From Rhodoferax sp. (GTDB taxonomy: Bacteria; Pseudomonadota; Gammaproteobacteria; Burkholderiales; Burkholderiaceae_C): 36,769 bases of DNA. The DNA is taken from the NCBI GenBank assembly GCA_025358555.1, contig JANYJD010000244.1:1-36769 (forward strand), read 5' to 3'. A program made the translations under genes and the position numbers. Below, piece by piece: positions 20,999-29,571 of this stretch (the stretch's first letter is position 1; each line of letters starts with the position of its first letter). The notes under the pieces are model-generated. The model did no database searches, was not told the DNA's origin, and saw only the letters and a program-made list of their open reading frames with translations.

Positions 20999-21541
20999 TC
21001 AATCACGCAAGGTCAACAAATAGGCGACCACGTCTTCAATTTGCTGGGCCGTGAGCATGGTCGCGCCAGCCCACACGGGCGCGACCCGGTTCAACCCGTC
21101 ACCGCGATGGTAAGACGGCATGATGGTCTGCGGGTTCAGCGCCCGCGCGTCTACCATGCGCAGGCGCAGTTGCCCAACTGACCAGCGCTTGCCTGCACCC
21201 GTAAGATCGGGTGCCAGACTGCCTTGAAAACGTTCCTCGGGAATGGGGCCGGTATGGCAAAGCAGGCAAAGCCCAAGCTGCCGGTTGGACACGATGGCCC
21301 TGCCGCGCACCGCATCGCCTGGGGCACCAGTCAGGCTTTGGGGCAAGGCACCCTCTGAGGAGCCGGGTACCGCAGTCTGTGCCGTGTTCCGGGCCGGGGT
21401 TAGCGTCTGGGTTAGCGTCTGGGTTAGCGTCGGGGTTGCCGTCGGGGTTAGCGTCGGGGTTGGCGCCAGACTTTGTGCCGCCGCCAAGCCATGGAACGCG
21501 AAGCCGAGCAGACCCAACGCCAACGCAGTGAAGCGACGCAT
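20999..21541 (-). CDS. soxX: SoxX, monoheme c-type cytochrome
   Basis: SoxX takes electrons in the SoxXA complex. The 180-residue protein has a signal peptide ending GLAAAQS, a Thr/Pro/Leu-rich linker (about 28-50) built from a 12-base DNA repeat, then the heme domain with CLLCH (92-96) and IMPSYH, whose Met141 is the likely distal ligand. The remaining TAQQIEDVVAYLLTLRD helix is typical. The start lies 21 bases after the molybdenum subunit's stop, so it is probably in one operon with that enzyme. It could also accept electrons from the molybdenum enzyme, as small cytochromes do in related operons; that is inference. Confidence 0.9.
   Translation of the reverse strand: MRRFTALALGLLGFAFHGLAAAQSLAPTPTLTPTATPTLTQTLTQTLTPARNTAQTAVPGSSEGALPQSLTGAPGDAVRGRAIVSNRQLGLCLLCHTGPIPEERFQGSLAPDLTGAGKRWSVGQLRLRMVDARALNPQTIMPSYHRGDGLNRVAPVWAGATMLTAQQIEDVVAYLLTLRD
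21397..21468. repeat. 12-base tandem repeat inside soxX (six units)
   Basis: Six head-to-tail 12-base units of GGGTTAGCGTC[T/G] occupy 21397-21468; units 4 and 6 carry base changes. On the coding strand they give the Thr/Leu/Pro-rich linker between signal peptide and heme domain of SoxX. Twelve is a multiple of three, so gain or loss of units would keep the frame. Confidence 0.9.
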
Positions 21542-21562
21542 GGCGAAGGTTCGTGTAAGCCC

Positions 21563-23806
21563 TCAAGCCCTCTTCAGGCTGTGGTTCTTCAACGGCAAAT
21601 CACGGATACGCTTGCCAGTCGCGGCAAATATTGCGTTCAGCACCGCTGGCGCAGCCACTGCAATGGTCGGCTCACCCACGCCGCCCCAGAAACCGCCCGA
21701 TGGCATGACGATGGCCTCAACCGCTGGCATCTCGTTCATGCGGATAGCGTTGTAGGTGCTGAAGTTGTCCTGCTCCATCTTGCCGTCTTTAACCGTGCAT
21801 TCGCCATAGAAAGCCGCCGACAGTCCGTAGGCAAATGAGCCCTCGACTTGCGCCTCAATCTGCTGCGGGTTCACGGCGTGGCCCGAGTCGGTGGCGGCCA
21901 CGATGCGGTGCACCTTGACCACGCCCTCGGGGCTGACCGACACCTCGGCACAGGCCGCCACGTAGCTGCCAAAGCCATGGGTTTGCGCCAGGCCGCGAAA
22001 CACGCCAGGCGCAGCGGGCTTGCCCCAGCCGCCCTTGTCGGCCACGGCATTGAGAACGGCCAGCGCTTTTGGCGTGTTGACCAGCAATTTGCGCCGCAGG
22101 GCCAGCGCGTCCTGGTTGGTGGCGTGGGCGATTTCGTCGATGAAGCTTTCCACGTAAATCGTGTTCTGGTTCAAATTGACGCCGCGCCAGAAACCCACCG
22201 GCACGTTGGGGTTGCGCATGGCGTGGTCGATCAGCAAATTCGGAAACGAATAGGTGAACTGGGCTTCCGGGCTGGGCGGGTTAAGCCCCTGGAACGCCAC
22301 CGGGTCTTTGCCATTGACGATGTTTTGCGGGGCCACCTGCGCCAGGATCGATTGTCCGGCAATGCGCATTTGAAACGCGGTGATGTTGCCCTGCGCGTCC
22401 AGCCCGGCGGTCATCTTGCACTGCGTTACAGGATGGAATTTGCCGTGCAGCATGTCTTCTTCACGGGACCAGATGAGCTTGATCGGCGTGCCTGGCATTT
22501 CCTTGGCCAGGGCGACGGCCTGGCGCGTGTAATCGGTCATGCCGCGTCGGCCAAACCCGCCGCCCAGCATCAGCTTGTAGACCTCGCACTGGGCCTGCGG
22601 CAGGCCCGAAGATTCTGACGTGGCGGCCAACACGGCCTCGCCATTTTGGGTGCCAACCCACACCTCGCAGCGCTGCGGCGTGTAGCGCGCCGTGGCGTTC
22701 ATGGCTTCCATGCAGGCGTGGTTCTGGTGCGGGTAGCTGTAGACCGCTTCGACCTTGCGGGCGGCACCGGCCATGGCGGCTTTGACGTCACCGGCCTGGT
22801 TGCCGACCACCGCGTCGGGCGCGTCCAGTGCGGCTTTGAGCACAAGCGCAAACGCCGCGCTGGAGGCCTTGGCGTTGTCACCCAAATCCCACTCAATGGG
22901 CAAAACGTCCAGCGCGGTTTTGGCTGCCCACCAAGTGTCGGCCACCACAGCCACAGCGGTGTCGCCAACCTTGATGACTTTTTTGACGCCTGGCCGGCCG
23001 GCAATGGCTGCGGCGTCAAACGATTTCACCTTGCCGCCGAACACCGGGCAGTCCTTGATGGCGGCGTTCAGCATGCCGGGCAGCTTGAAGTCCATGCCGT
23101 ATATCTGCGCGCCGGTGGTTTTGTCGACCGTGTCCAAGCGTGCCAGGCGCTTGCCCGCAATCTTCCAGTCCTTGGGGTCTTTGAGCAAGACATTCGCCGG
23201 TAGCGGCGCGGTCAGTTTGCCCGCCGCTTCGGCCACTTTGCCATAGGTGACGGTGCGGCCCGTGGGCGTGTGGGTGATGACGCTGCTGGCCGCGCTGCAT
23301 TCGGCGGCGGGCACTTTCCATTCATCAGCCGCTGCCTGCACCAGCATCATGCGGGCCGCAGCACCGCCTTTTCGCACGTACTCGTTGCTCTGGCGGATGC
23401 CCTGGCTGCCGCCGGTGCCAAAGTTGCCCCAGACGCGGTTGCGCGCCAGATTTTGGCCAGGAGTGGGGTATTCGGCCGTGACTTTGGCCCAGTTGGCGTC
23501 CAACTCTTCGGCCACCAGTTGCGACAGGCCGGTCAACGTGCCCTGGCCCATCTCGGAGCGGGCGATGCGGATGATGATGCTGTCATCCGGTTTGACGACC
23601 ACCCAGGCGTTGACCTCGGCAGGCATCGCTGCCGACGCCGCGGTCTGGGCGACGGCTTGACCCATCAGCGGGATATGGAAGGCGACCACCAGGCCGCCGG
23701 TGGCAGCGGCAGACGCGCCTAAAAACCCACGGCGGGACAGGCCATTGCGTGACACACCGGGTGTCACGGATTTGGCGGATTTTGTTTTGGTGATGGGTCT
23801 GTTCAT
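21563..23806 (-). CDS. Molybdopterin-binding subunit of a periplasmic aldehyde/N-heterocycle oxidoreductase (IorB-like)
   Basis: A 747-residue large subunit of the xanthine oxidase superfamily, of the two-subunit, exported type that includes isoquinoline 1-oxidoreductase and related aldehyde dehydrogenases. A Tat motif SRRGFLGA (Arg25-Arg26) shows export. Molybdopterin-domain marks are [16 protein letters not shown] and, near the end, [10 protein letters not shown], whose Glu712 aligns with the catalytic base. It hydroxylates an aldehyde or N-heterocycle using water, passing electrons to the [2Fe-2S] subunit. The start overlaps the stop of that subunit (ATGA). The next gene, soxX, starts 21 bases later. 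No maturation gene (xdhC-like) is in the window. Confidence 0.9.
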   Translation of the reverse strand: MNRPITKTKSAKSVTPGVSRNGLSRRGFLGASAAATGGLVVAFHIPLMGQAVAQTAASAAMPAEVNAWVVVKPDDSIIIRIARSEMGQGTLTGLSQLVAEELDANWAKVTAEYPTPGQNLARNRVWGNFGTGGSQGIRQSNEYVRKGGAAARMMLVQAAADEWKVPAAECSAASSVITHTPTGRTVTYGKVAEAAGKLTAPLPANVLLKDPKDWKIAGKRLARLDTVDKTTGAQIYGMDFKLPGMLNAAIKDCPVFGGKVKSFDAAAIAGRPGVKKVIKVGDTAVAVVADTWWAAKTALDVLPIEWDLGDNAKASSAAFALVLKAALDAPDAVVGNQAGDVKAAMAGAARKVEAVYSYPHQNHACMEAMNATARYTPQRCEVWVGTQNGEAVLAATSESSGLPQAQCEVYKLMLGGGFGRRGMTDYTRQAVALAKEMPGTPIKLIWSREEDMLHGKFHPVTQCKMTAGLDAQGNITAFQMRIAGQSILAQVAPQNIVNGKDPVAFQGLNPPSPEAQFTYSFPNLLIDHAMRNPNVPVGFWRGVNLNQNTIYVESFIDEIAHATNQDALALRRKLLVNTPKALAVLNAVADKGGWGKPAAPGVFRGLAQTHGFGSYVAACAEVSVSPEGVVKVHRIVAATDSGHAVNPQQIEAQVEGSFAYGLSAAFYGECTVKDGKMEQDNFSTYNAIRMNEMPAVEAIVMPSGGFWGGVGEPTIAVAAPAVLNAIFAATGKRIRDLPLKNHSLKRA

Positions 23807-24306
23807 GTGATGCTCCCGTCAGCGTGCTGGATGGACAGGGCAGCGGTTTTGGTGTCGCCCCCATTTGCCACGACCTTGATGGCCGCGCGGATGCGGTTGT
23901 ACGTGCCGCAGCGGCAGATATTGGTGATGGCCGCATCAATGTCGGCATCGGTCGGTTTGGGTTTGTCCTTGAGCAGGGCGACGGTGGCCATGATCATGCC
24001 GCTCTGGCAAAAGCCGCATTGCGGCACGTCCAGCGCGGCCCAGGCTTTTTGCACCGGGTGCAGGCCGTTCAGGCCAAGGCCTTCAATCGTGACAATTTTC
24101 TCGGTGGCGCCCACGGTGGCTGCGGGCCTCACGCAACTGCGTGTGGGTACGCCATCAATGTGCACGGTGCAGGCACCGCACTGGGCAATGCCGCAGCCGT
24201 ATTTGCTGCCGGTCAGGCCTAGCTGCTCGCGCAGCACCCATAACAGCGGTGTGTCGGCCTGCGCCTCAAAATCGCGCACCGCGCCGTTGACGTTCAGTTT
24301 TGCCAT
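23803..24306 (-). CDS. [2Fe-2S] subunit of the molybdenum hydroxylase (IorA-like)
   Basis: A 167-residue electron-transfer subunit with two [2Fe-2S] centres. The plant-ferredoxin-like cluster is bound by CGIAQCGAC and Cys58 (Cys38, 43, 46, 58), the second by CGFC (97, 100) and CRC (131, 133), all intact. Such subunits pass electrons from the Mo site to a cytochrome or other acceptor. No signal sequence is present, so it would be carried out by the Tat signal of its partner. ATG 24306 has AGGAG eight bases upstream. It is the first gene of the operon; the promoter should lie in 24307-24420, divergent from fhs. Confidence 0.95.
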   Translation of the reverse strand: MAKLNVNGAVRDFEAQADTPLLWVLREQLGLTGSKYGCGIAQCGACTVHIDGVPTRSCVRPAATVGATEKIVTIEGLGLNGLHPVQKAWAALDVPQCGFCQSGMIMATVALLKDKPKPTDADIDAAITNICRCGTYNRIRAAIKVVANGGDTKTAALSIQHADGSIT

Positions 24307-24420
24307 GCCTGGGCTCCTGTTTTTGGATATTTAAATGTGAAAATTGTCAAAGCCGGGTGAATCTTACGTCTACCGGCACTTTTCCGCTTGACGAAAAACG
24401 GGGAGGCGAATAAAAATTTG

Positions 24421-24525
24421 CTGCCCGGTGCCCGCGGTAACATCCGCAGCAGTTTCGGCGTGCGGTGCCTTCAAGGGGGCGAGCAGGGACGCCGTTTATC
24501 TTGACGTCTGACCGGCACCCAACCC
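24421..24525 (+). promoter_or_regulatory. Structured leader of fhs, possible pseudoknot over the start region
   Basis: No Shine-Dalgarno precedes the fhs ATG. The leader can form a hairpin GCGG/CCGC (24434-24447), a stem CGGCGT (24456-24461) with ACGCCG (24489-24494), and GGTGCC in that stem's loop (24464-24469) with GGCACC (24514-24519) just before the start. That is an H-type pseudoknot covering the ribosome site. It could act as a riboswitch or translational control, but GC-rich DNA gives such pairs by chance. I do not see the consensus of the ZTP (pfl) riboswitch known before some fhs genes. Confidence 0.3.
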
Positions 24526-26199
24526 ATGTTAAGCAATATCGAAATCGCTCAGGCGGCCATCAAGCAGCCCATCATTCCCCTGGCGCTGGAGCGTGCTCAG
24601 ATACCCGAAGACTGCCTCGAACCCTATGGTCGCTACAAAGCCAAGCTGTCGCTGGACTATGTGGCCTCGCTGGCCAATCGGCCGAACGGCAAGCTCATTC
24701 TGGTCACCGCCATTTCACCGACGCCGGCCGGCGAGGGCAAAACCACCACCACGGTCGGCCTGGGCGACGCGCTCAACCGCATTGGCAAGCGCGCCATCAT
24801 TTGCCTGCGTGAGCCTTCCATTGGCCCCGCATTTGGCATGAAGGGGGGTGCGGCCGGCGGCGGCTTTGCGCAGGTGGTGCCTATGGAAGACATCAACCTG
24901 CACTTCACCGGGGACTTCAACGCCATTGCGCTGGCCAACAACCTGCTGGCCGCGCTGATCGACAACCACATCCACCAGGGCAACGAGTTGGGGTTTGATG
25001 TCACCCGCATCACCTGGAAGCGCGTGGTCGACATGAACGACCGCGCGCTTCGCGAGATCGTTGTCGGGCTCGGTGGCCCTGGCAACGGCCAGCCGCGCCA
25101 GGACGGTTTTGACATTGTGGTGGCATCCGAGGTGATGGCGATTTTTTGCCTGGCCACCAGCCTGGCCGATTTGAAGCGGCGGCTTGGACGGATCGTGGTC
25201 GGCTACACGGCGCAAAAGCAGCCCATCCTGGCCAGCGCCCTGAAGGCTCACGGTGCCATGGCGGCGCTGCTGCGGGATGCCCTGGCCCCCAATCTGGTGC
25301 AAACGCTGGAGAACAACCTGGCCTTCGTCCACGGCGGGCCGTTTGCCAACATTGCGCACGGCTGCAATTCGGTGCTGGCCACGCAGGCAGCGCTGAAGCT
25401 GGCTGATTATGTGGTGACGGAAGCAGGTTTTGGCGCTGACCTGGGGGCCGAGAAGTTCATTGACATCAAATGCCGAAAGTCGGGTTTGCGGCCGCAGGCG
25501 GCGGTGATTGTGGCCACGGTGCGGGCCCTCAAATACCATGGCGGGGTGGAGGTCAAGGACGCTGGCACCGAGAACCTGGACGCGCTGCAAAAAGGGTTGG
25601 TCAACCTCGAGCGCCACCTGCACAACGTGCGCGAGCAGTACGGCCTGCCATGTGTCGTGGCCATCAACCACCGTACCGAAGACACACCCGCCGAGATTGA
25701 GTTGCTCAAGGCCAGCGCGTCAAAATTTGGCGTGCAGGTGGTGGTGGCCCGCCACTGGGCCGAAGGCGGCAAGGGCGCGCTGGAATTGGCGCAGGCCGTG
25801 GTGGCGCTTTGCGAGTCGCCCAGCCACATGCGCTTTGTCTACGACGAGGCACAGACGCTCTGGGACAAGGTGGGTGCCGTTGCCCGCAAAGTTTACGGCG
25901 CGTCTGGCGTGACGGCAGACGCAAAAATCCAGGCCCGGATCGCCGAATTGCAAGCCCAGGGCTACGGTCATTTTCCGGTGTGCATCGCCAAAACCCAGTA
26001 TTCGTTTTCTACCGATCCGAAGCTGCGTGGCGCGCCCAGCCAGCATGTGCTCAATATTCGTGAAGTGCGACTGGCAGCGGGTGCTGAATTTGTCGTGATG
26101 GTGTGCGGCGACGTGATGACGATGCCCGGCTTGCCTAAAGTGCCAGCGGCCACAGCGATTGATGTCACCGACGATGGCCGCATCATCGGCCTGTTCTAG
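24526..26199 (+). CDS. fhs: Formate--tetrahydrofolate ligase
   Basis: Fhs makes 10-formyltetrahydrofolate from formate, ATP and THF, feeding C1 units into purines, fMet and serine/glycine. At 557 residues the length is normal. The ATP-binding loop TPAGEGKT (66-73), [19 protein letters not shown] and [13 protein letters not shown]-like signature ([13 protein letters not shown]) are present, and the C-terminus [13 protein letters not shown] is typical. The start fits the conserved MLSNIEIAQ. It stands alone, divergent from the molybdenum hydroxylase operon and convergent with the C40 peptidase gene. It may recycle formate made by oxidative catabolism; that is an inference. Confidence 0.97.
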   Translation: MLSNIEIAQAAIKQPIIPLALERAQIPEDCLEPYGRYKAKLSLDYVASLANRPNGKLILVTAISPTPAGEGKTTTTVGLGDALNRIGKRAIICLREPSIGPAFGMKGGAAGGGFAQVVPMEDINLHFTGDFNAIALANNLLAALIDNHIHQGNELGFDVTRITWKRVVDMNDRALREIVVGLGGPGNGQPRQDGFDIVVASEVMAIFCLATSLADLKRRLGRIVVGYTAQKQPILASALKAHGAMAALLRDALAPNLVQTLENNLAFVHGGPFANIAHGCNSVLATQAALKLADYVVTEAGFGADLGAEKFIDIKCRKSGLRPQAAVIVATVRALKYHGGVEVKDAGTENLDALQKGLVNLERHLHNVREQYGLPCVVAINHRTEDTPAEIELLKASASKFGVQVVVARHWAEGGKGALELAQAVVALCESPSHMRFVYDEAQTLWDKVGAVARKVYGASGVTADAKIQARIAELQAQGYGHFPVCIAKTQYSFSTDPKLRGAPSQHVLNIREVRLAAGAEFVVMVCGDVMTMPGLPKVPAATAIDVTDDGRIIGLF

Positions 26200-26253
26200 G
26201 CCCGATCCCGCGCGCCGTTCAGGCCGTCAGCCAGTTCGCCTTTGAGTTGCGGC

Positions 26254-26970
26254 TTAGTTCGCGGAAAAGCGCGCAAGTGGGTCAGTAAGGGGTGAGACCG
26301 TGGGTGGCGAAAATGATCGGGTCAGCGGTGCCGCCGGAGAAATTGGAGACTCCGGGGAAACTGGAAACAGCGACGCGGCTGGTGTCGGCTGCGCTAGTGC
26401 CGTCGTGTTGCCTCCCACTGCGCTTACGCGCCGGGCACCGTCAAACCGGCGGTTCCAGTACGACACACCCATGTTCTCCACCCGCACCTCGGCGCCGGGT
26501 CTGGGCGAGTGGATGAATTTGCCTTCACCCACATAGATGCCGACGTGGCTGAACGCGCGCTTCAGAGTGTTGAAGAAAACCAGGTCGCCGGGCTGCAGGT
26601 CGCCGCGCTCGATCTTCTCGGTGGCGGCAGCTTGCTGCTCGGCCTTGCGCGGCAGGATCAGGCCCACGGTCTGCTGGTACATGGCGCGCACAAAGCCGCT
26701 GCAGTCGAAGCCGGTCTCTACCGTGTTGCCGCCCATGCGGTAGGGCACGCCCAGAAAACCCAGCGCCGTGACGACCAGCTCAGACGCCTTGTTGCTGACG
26801 GTCTGGCGCACTTGGTCGATCTGCGTAAGCAAGCCCTTGTCCGCCAAAAAGCGGTCCATGTCTTCGCCGGATGCGCCAATGCCAGAAGGCCCGGCCTGCG
26901 CTGCGGAGGCCACAAGGATTGACAGAAACAGTGACAGCGGAAGGCTGGAAAATCGCATTGCCGGTAGCAT
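26254..26970 (-). CDS. C40 family peptidase (NlpC/P60), cell-wall hydrolase
   Basis: A 238-residue exported cysteine peptidase that would cut peptidoglycan stem peptides. A signal peptide (LFLSILVASAAQA) leads to the NlpC/P60 domain (about 60-165) with the catalytic Cys90 in GFDCSGFV, His142 in FSHVGIYVG and the third polar residue His154 in KFIHSP. The C-terminal 60 residues are Pro/Ser/Thr-rich with repeats (SPESPISPAAP) and are probably disordered. ATG 26970 has no clear ribosome site; an internal ATG four codons later is also possible. It is single, convergent with fhs and divergent from the AcuI-like gene. Confidence 0.93.
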   Translation of the reverse strand: MLPAMRFSSLPLSLFLSILVASAAQAGPSGIGASGEDMDRFLADKGLLTQIDQVRQTVSNKASELVVTALGFLGVPYRMGGNTVETGFDCSGFVRAMYQQTVGLILPRKAEQQAAATEKIERGDLQPGDLVFFNTLKRAFSHVGIYVGEGKFIHSPRPGAEVRVENMGVSYWNRRFDGARRVSAVGGNTTALAQPTPAASLFPVSPESPISPAAPLTRSFSPPTVSPLTDPLARFSAN

Positions 26971-26986
26971 ACTGGTATGCCATCTC

Positions 26987-27015
26987 TTGTGTCAAGTTAA
27001 AGTTTTTTCTATAAA
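26987..27015 (+). promoter_or_regulatory. Possible sigma-70 promoter for the AcuI-like gene
   Basis: TTGTGT (26987-26992), a 17-base AT-rich spacer and TATAAA (27010-27015) form a plausible promoter about 54 bases before ATG 27069, in an AT-rich intergenic stretch that contrasts with the GC-rich genes. The -35 half is weak (3 of 6). Confidence 0.4.
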
Positions 27016-27068
27016 ACGCTTGTAACTTGTTGATTTAATTAATTTTTAGACAATTTAGAAAGTAAAGT

Positions 27069-28049
27069 ATGTTCAAAGCCCTCTTGCTGGAAAACACTGA
27101 CGGGTTCAAAGCGTCAGTCGGTCAAGTCGATGAAGCCCAACTGCCCGAGGGCGATGTCACTGTCTCAGTGGCCTATTCCACGCTCAATTTCAAGGACGGC
27201 CTGGCCATTACCAACAAAAGCCCGGTGGTGCGCAGCTGGCCGATGGTGGCCGGCATTGACGGCGCGGGCACGGTGCTGGAATCCACGCACCCACAGTGGA
27301 AGGCGGGCGACAAATTCGTGCACAACGGCTGGGGCATTGGCGAAACGCGCTGGGGCTGCCTGGCCGAGAAGGCCCGGCTCAAGGGCGACTGGCTGGTCAA
27401 GCTGCCAGCGGCCTTTACCGCCCGCCAGGCCATGGCCATTGGCACGGCCGGCTACACCGCCATGCTGTGCGTGCTGGCGCTGGAAGACCATGGCGTCAAG
27501 CCCGGCGCGGGCGAGGTGCTGGTGACCGGGGCTACGGGCGGCGTGGGCAGCGTAGCGATTGCCTTGCTGGGCAAGCTGGGCTACGCGGTCGTTGCGGCCA
27601 CCGGCAAAACCAGCGAAGAGGCGTATTTGAAGTCGCTCGGCGCCACGTCCATCATTGACCGCGCCACGTTGTCTGCAGCAGGCAAACCGTTCCAGAAAGA
27701 GCGCTGGGCCGGCGTGGTCGACGCCGTGGGCTCGCACACGCTGGCCAACGCGCTGGCGCAAACCCGCTATGGGGGCGTGGTGGCGGCGTGCGGGCTGGCG
27801 CAGGGCATGGATTTGCCCACGTCGGTGATGCCGTTCATCCTGCGCGGCGTCACGCTGGCGGGGGTTGATTCGGTGATGGCCCCGTTGCCCAAGCGCCAGC
27901 GTGCGTGGGATCGGCTGGCCCAAGACCTGGATCTGGCCCGGCTGGAAAGCATGATTGATGAGGTGCCACTGGTAGGGGCGATTGCCAAGGCGCAGGAGTT
28001 GATGGATGGCAAGGTACGCGGGCGGGTGGTGGTGAAGACCGGGGGCTAA
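27069..28049 (+). CDS. acuI: Acrylyl-CoA reductase-like MDR oxidoreductase (AcuI/YhdH family)
   Basis: A 326-residue NADPH-dependent medium-chain reductase of the AcuI/YhdH group, which reduces acrylyl-CoA to propionyl-CoA and removes toxic acrylyl-CoA. It has the family's N-terminal [17 protein letters not shown] and [10 protein letters not shown], and the Rossmann motif TGATGGVG (153-160). Zinc ligands of alcohol dehydrogenases are absent, as expected. VQPPK-like C-terminal features are replaced by [14 protein letters not shown], standard for the family. It is followed by the PQQ-type dehydrogenase after 95 bases. A quinone-reductase activity is a possible alternative, since the family has been named both ways. 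Confidence 0.9.
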   Translation: MFKALLLENTDGFKASVGQVDEAQLPEGDVTVSVAYSTLNFKDGLAITNKSPVVRSWPMVAGIDGAGTVLESTHPQWKAGDKFVHNGWGIGETRWGCLAEKARLKGDWLVKLPAAFTARQAMAIGTAGYTAMLCVLALEDHGVKPGAGEVLVTGATGGVGSVAIALLGKLGYAVVAATGKTSEEAYLKSLGATSIIDRATLSAAGKPFQKERWAGVVDAVGSHTLANALAQTRYGGVVAACGLAQGMDLPTSVMPFILRGVTLAGVDSVMAPLPKRQRAWDRLAQDLDLARLESMIDEVPLVGAIAKAQELMDGKVRGRVVVKTGG

Positions 28050-28131
28050 GACGGGCGATTGAAAGAGGCCGGTGGAATGACGAATGTCTCAGACGTCCAG
28101 CAATAGCCGTTTTGCCCTGTTTTCTGATTTT

Positions 28132-28195
28132 GTAGGAGGTAAATATGCCGGTAGCCCTCGTCAGATATACACAGTCAGCTATTATTTATATAGTG
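28132..28195 (+). repeat. Dispersed AT-rich repeat, copy E, overlapping a start codon
   Basis: GAGGTAAATATGCCGGTAGCCCTCGTC..., then CAGCTATTATTTATATAG, matches copy D at 34093 (GGTAAATATGGCCTTAGCCCTCATG...) and the other copies. Here it holds the ribosome site (AGGAGGT, 28134-28140), the ATG at 28145 and the first 17 codons of the PQQ-type dehydrogenase, including half its signal-peptide core. Confidence 0.65.
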
Positions 28196-29401
28196 TTTGG
28201 CCTTTTGGGTGCGACGGCAGGTGCGCAAGCGCTTCGGCCTGAGACCGTCGCCACCGGCCTGCAAAACCCGTGGGCGGTGGCGTTTTTGCCAGACGGGCGA
28301 TTTCTGGTCACCGAACGGCCAGGCCGCCTGCGGGTGATTGAGGCCAGCGGCAAGCTGTTGCCTGCTGTCACGGGGCTGCCCGCGATCGCTGCAGGCGGGC
28401 AGGGCGGTTTGCTGGATTTGCTGCTGGACGCCGATTTTGCGGCAAACCGCACGCTGTACTTCTGCTTCTCCGAGCCTGCTGCATCAGGCGCTGGCGGCGG
28501 CCACAGCGGCGGCAACTCGACGGCGCTGGCCCGCGCCCGCCTGTCGAGCGACGCGACCCGCCTGGAAGACCTCAAAATCATCTTCAGCCAAAAGCCCAAA
28601 GTGGCCAGCAGCGCGCATTTTGGCTGCCGCATAGTCGAGAGCCGCAAGCCAGGTGTGGGTGGCGCACCAGACGGCATGCTGTTTTTAACCCTGGGCGAGC
28701 GCTACACCCGCAAAGATGACGCCCAAAAGCTCGACAACCACTTGGGCAAGGTCATCCGCATCCGCAAAGACGGCACCGTGCCTGCAGACAACCCCTTCAA
28801 CAACCCGCAATCCGCACGCACCGGCGCGCTCCCGGAGATATGGTCTTACGGCCACCGCAACATGCAGGGCGGCACGCTGGCGCCCGACGGCACGCTATGG
28901 ACGCATGAGCACGGTGCCCAGGGCGGCGACGAGATCAACCTGCCGCAACCGGGCCGCAACTACGGCTGGCCCGTCATCACCTTTGGCGAAAACTACGGCG
29001 GCGGCAAGATCGGCGAGGGCATTACGGCCAAGCCCGGCATGGAGCAGCCGCTGCACTACTGGGTGCCGTCGATTGCGCCTTCCGGCATGGCGTTTTTGAC
29101 GAGCGAGCGCTATGGGAAACACTGGGTCGGCAACCTGTTTGTTGGCTCGCTGAAATTTGGCTACCTGGACCGCATTGAGCTGGCCGAGCCCTTCAAAGGC
29201 CGCGTGGTGCGCGAGCACAAGCTGCTGGCGGGTGACAGCGGTGGTCGCAACCCCAGCACCCGCCCGGGCCTGACGGTCAATGCCGCGCTGGAACCCACCA
29301 TGCCCCAGCGCATCCGCGACGTGCGCCAGGGGCCGGATGGTTTGCTGTATCTGCTGACGGATCAGGCCGATGGGCGGCTGATTCGATTGCAGCCGCAATA
29401 A
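28145..29401 (+). CDS. PQQ-dependent aldose sugar dehydrogenase (YliI/Asd family)
   Basis: A 418-residue periplasmic beta-propeller enzyme of the soluble PQQ glucose/aldose dehydrogenase family, oxidising aldoses to lactones. A signal peptide (SAIIYIVFGLLGATAGA) precedes ETVATGLQNPWAVAFLPDG, the usual first blade. The general-base region SSAHFGCRI (His158), SYGHRNMQG and HEHGAQGGDEIN with NYGWPVITFGENYGG are all present. At ATG 28145 a strong AGGAGGT lies five bases upstream. The N-terminal 17 residues come from a dispersed repeat, so this signal peptide seems to have been replaced or created recently. A convergent gene follows after the repeat and inverted repeat at 29402-29554. Confidence 0.92.
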   Translation: MPVALVRYTQSAIIYIVFGLLGATAGAQALRPETVATGLQNPWAVAFLPDGRFLVTERPGRLRVIEASGKLLPAVTGLPAIAAGGQGGLLDLLLDADFAANRTLYFCFSEPAASGAGGGHSGGNSTALARARLSSDATRLEDLKIIFSQKPKVASSAHFGCRIVESRKPGVGGAPDGMLFLTLGERYTRKDDAQKLDNHLGKVIRIRKDGTVPADNPFNNPQSARTGALPEIWSYGHRNMQGGTLAPDGTLWTHEHGAQGGDEINLPQPGRNYGWPVITFGENYGGGKIGEGITAKPGMEQPLHYWVPSIAPSGMAFLTSERYGKHWVGNLFVGSLKFGYLDRIELAEPFKGRVVREHKLLAGDSGGRNPSTRPGLTVNAALEPTMPQRIRDVRQGPDGLLYLLTDQADGRLIRLQPQ

Positions 29402-29452
29402 TGCCTATTGCTATATAATTAATTGCAAACTATTCAATAGGGACTAGGGCAA
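29402..29452 (-). repeat. Dispersed AT-rich intergenic repeat, copy A
   Basis: Read on the minus strand: TTGCCCTAGTCC, spacer, GAATAGTTTGC, AATTAATTATATAGCA. It aligns with copy B at 1233-1282. It begins right after the stop of the aldose dehydrogenase gene and is followed by the inverted repeat at 29516. Confidence 0.6.
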
Positions 29453-29515
29453 TGGCAGTATTTTAAAGAAATTACTCTGGATGCAGTCGATCCAACTGAT
29501 CGCAACCATGCAACA

Positions 29516-29554
29516 CCCCAGAGACGCAAGTTCGATGACGTCGCGTCTCTGGGG
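29516..29554. terminator. Inverted repeat between convergent genes
   Basis: CCCCAGAGACGC (29516-29527) and GCGTCTCTGGGG (29543-29554) are a perfect 12-base inverted repeat with a 15-base loop, sited between the convergent aldose dehydrogenase and Bug genes, 17 bases from the latter's stop. It has no following T tract on either strand, so it may be a two-way terminator or RNA-stabilising hairpin rather than a standard intrinsic terminator. Confidence 0.65.
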
Positions 29555-29571
29555 CAGGGCGTTTCAAGGGT

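Noticed and set aside
21397-21468. CRISPR-like array
   Set aside because: The 12-base units are directly adjacent with no spacers and lie in frame inside soxX; no cas genes are present.
24421-24525. ZTP (pfl) riboswitch before fhs
   Set aside because: The location would fit, but I do not see the conserved core and 3' pseudoknot sequence of that class; only generic pairing is present, so it is given as an unclassified leader.
24715-25671. 318-codon minus-strand open frame opposite fhs
   Set aside because: The plus strand encodes full-length, highly conserved formate-THF ligase; the reverse frame shows no protein family.
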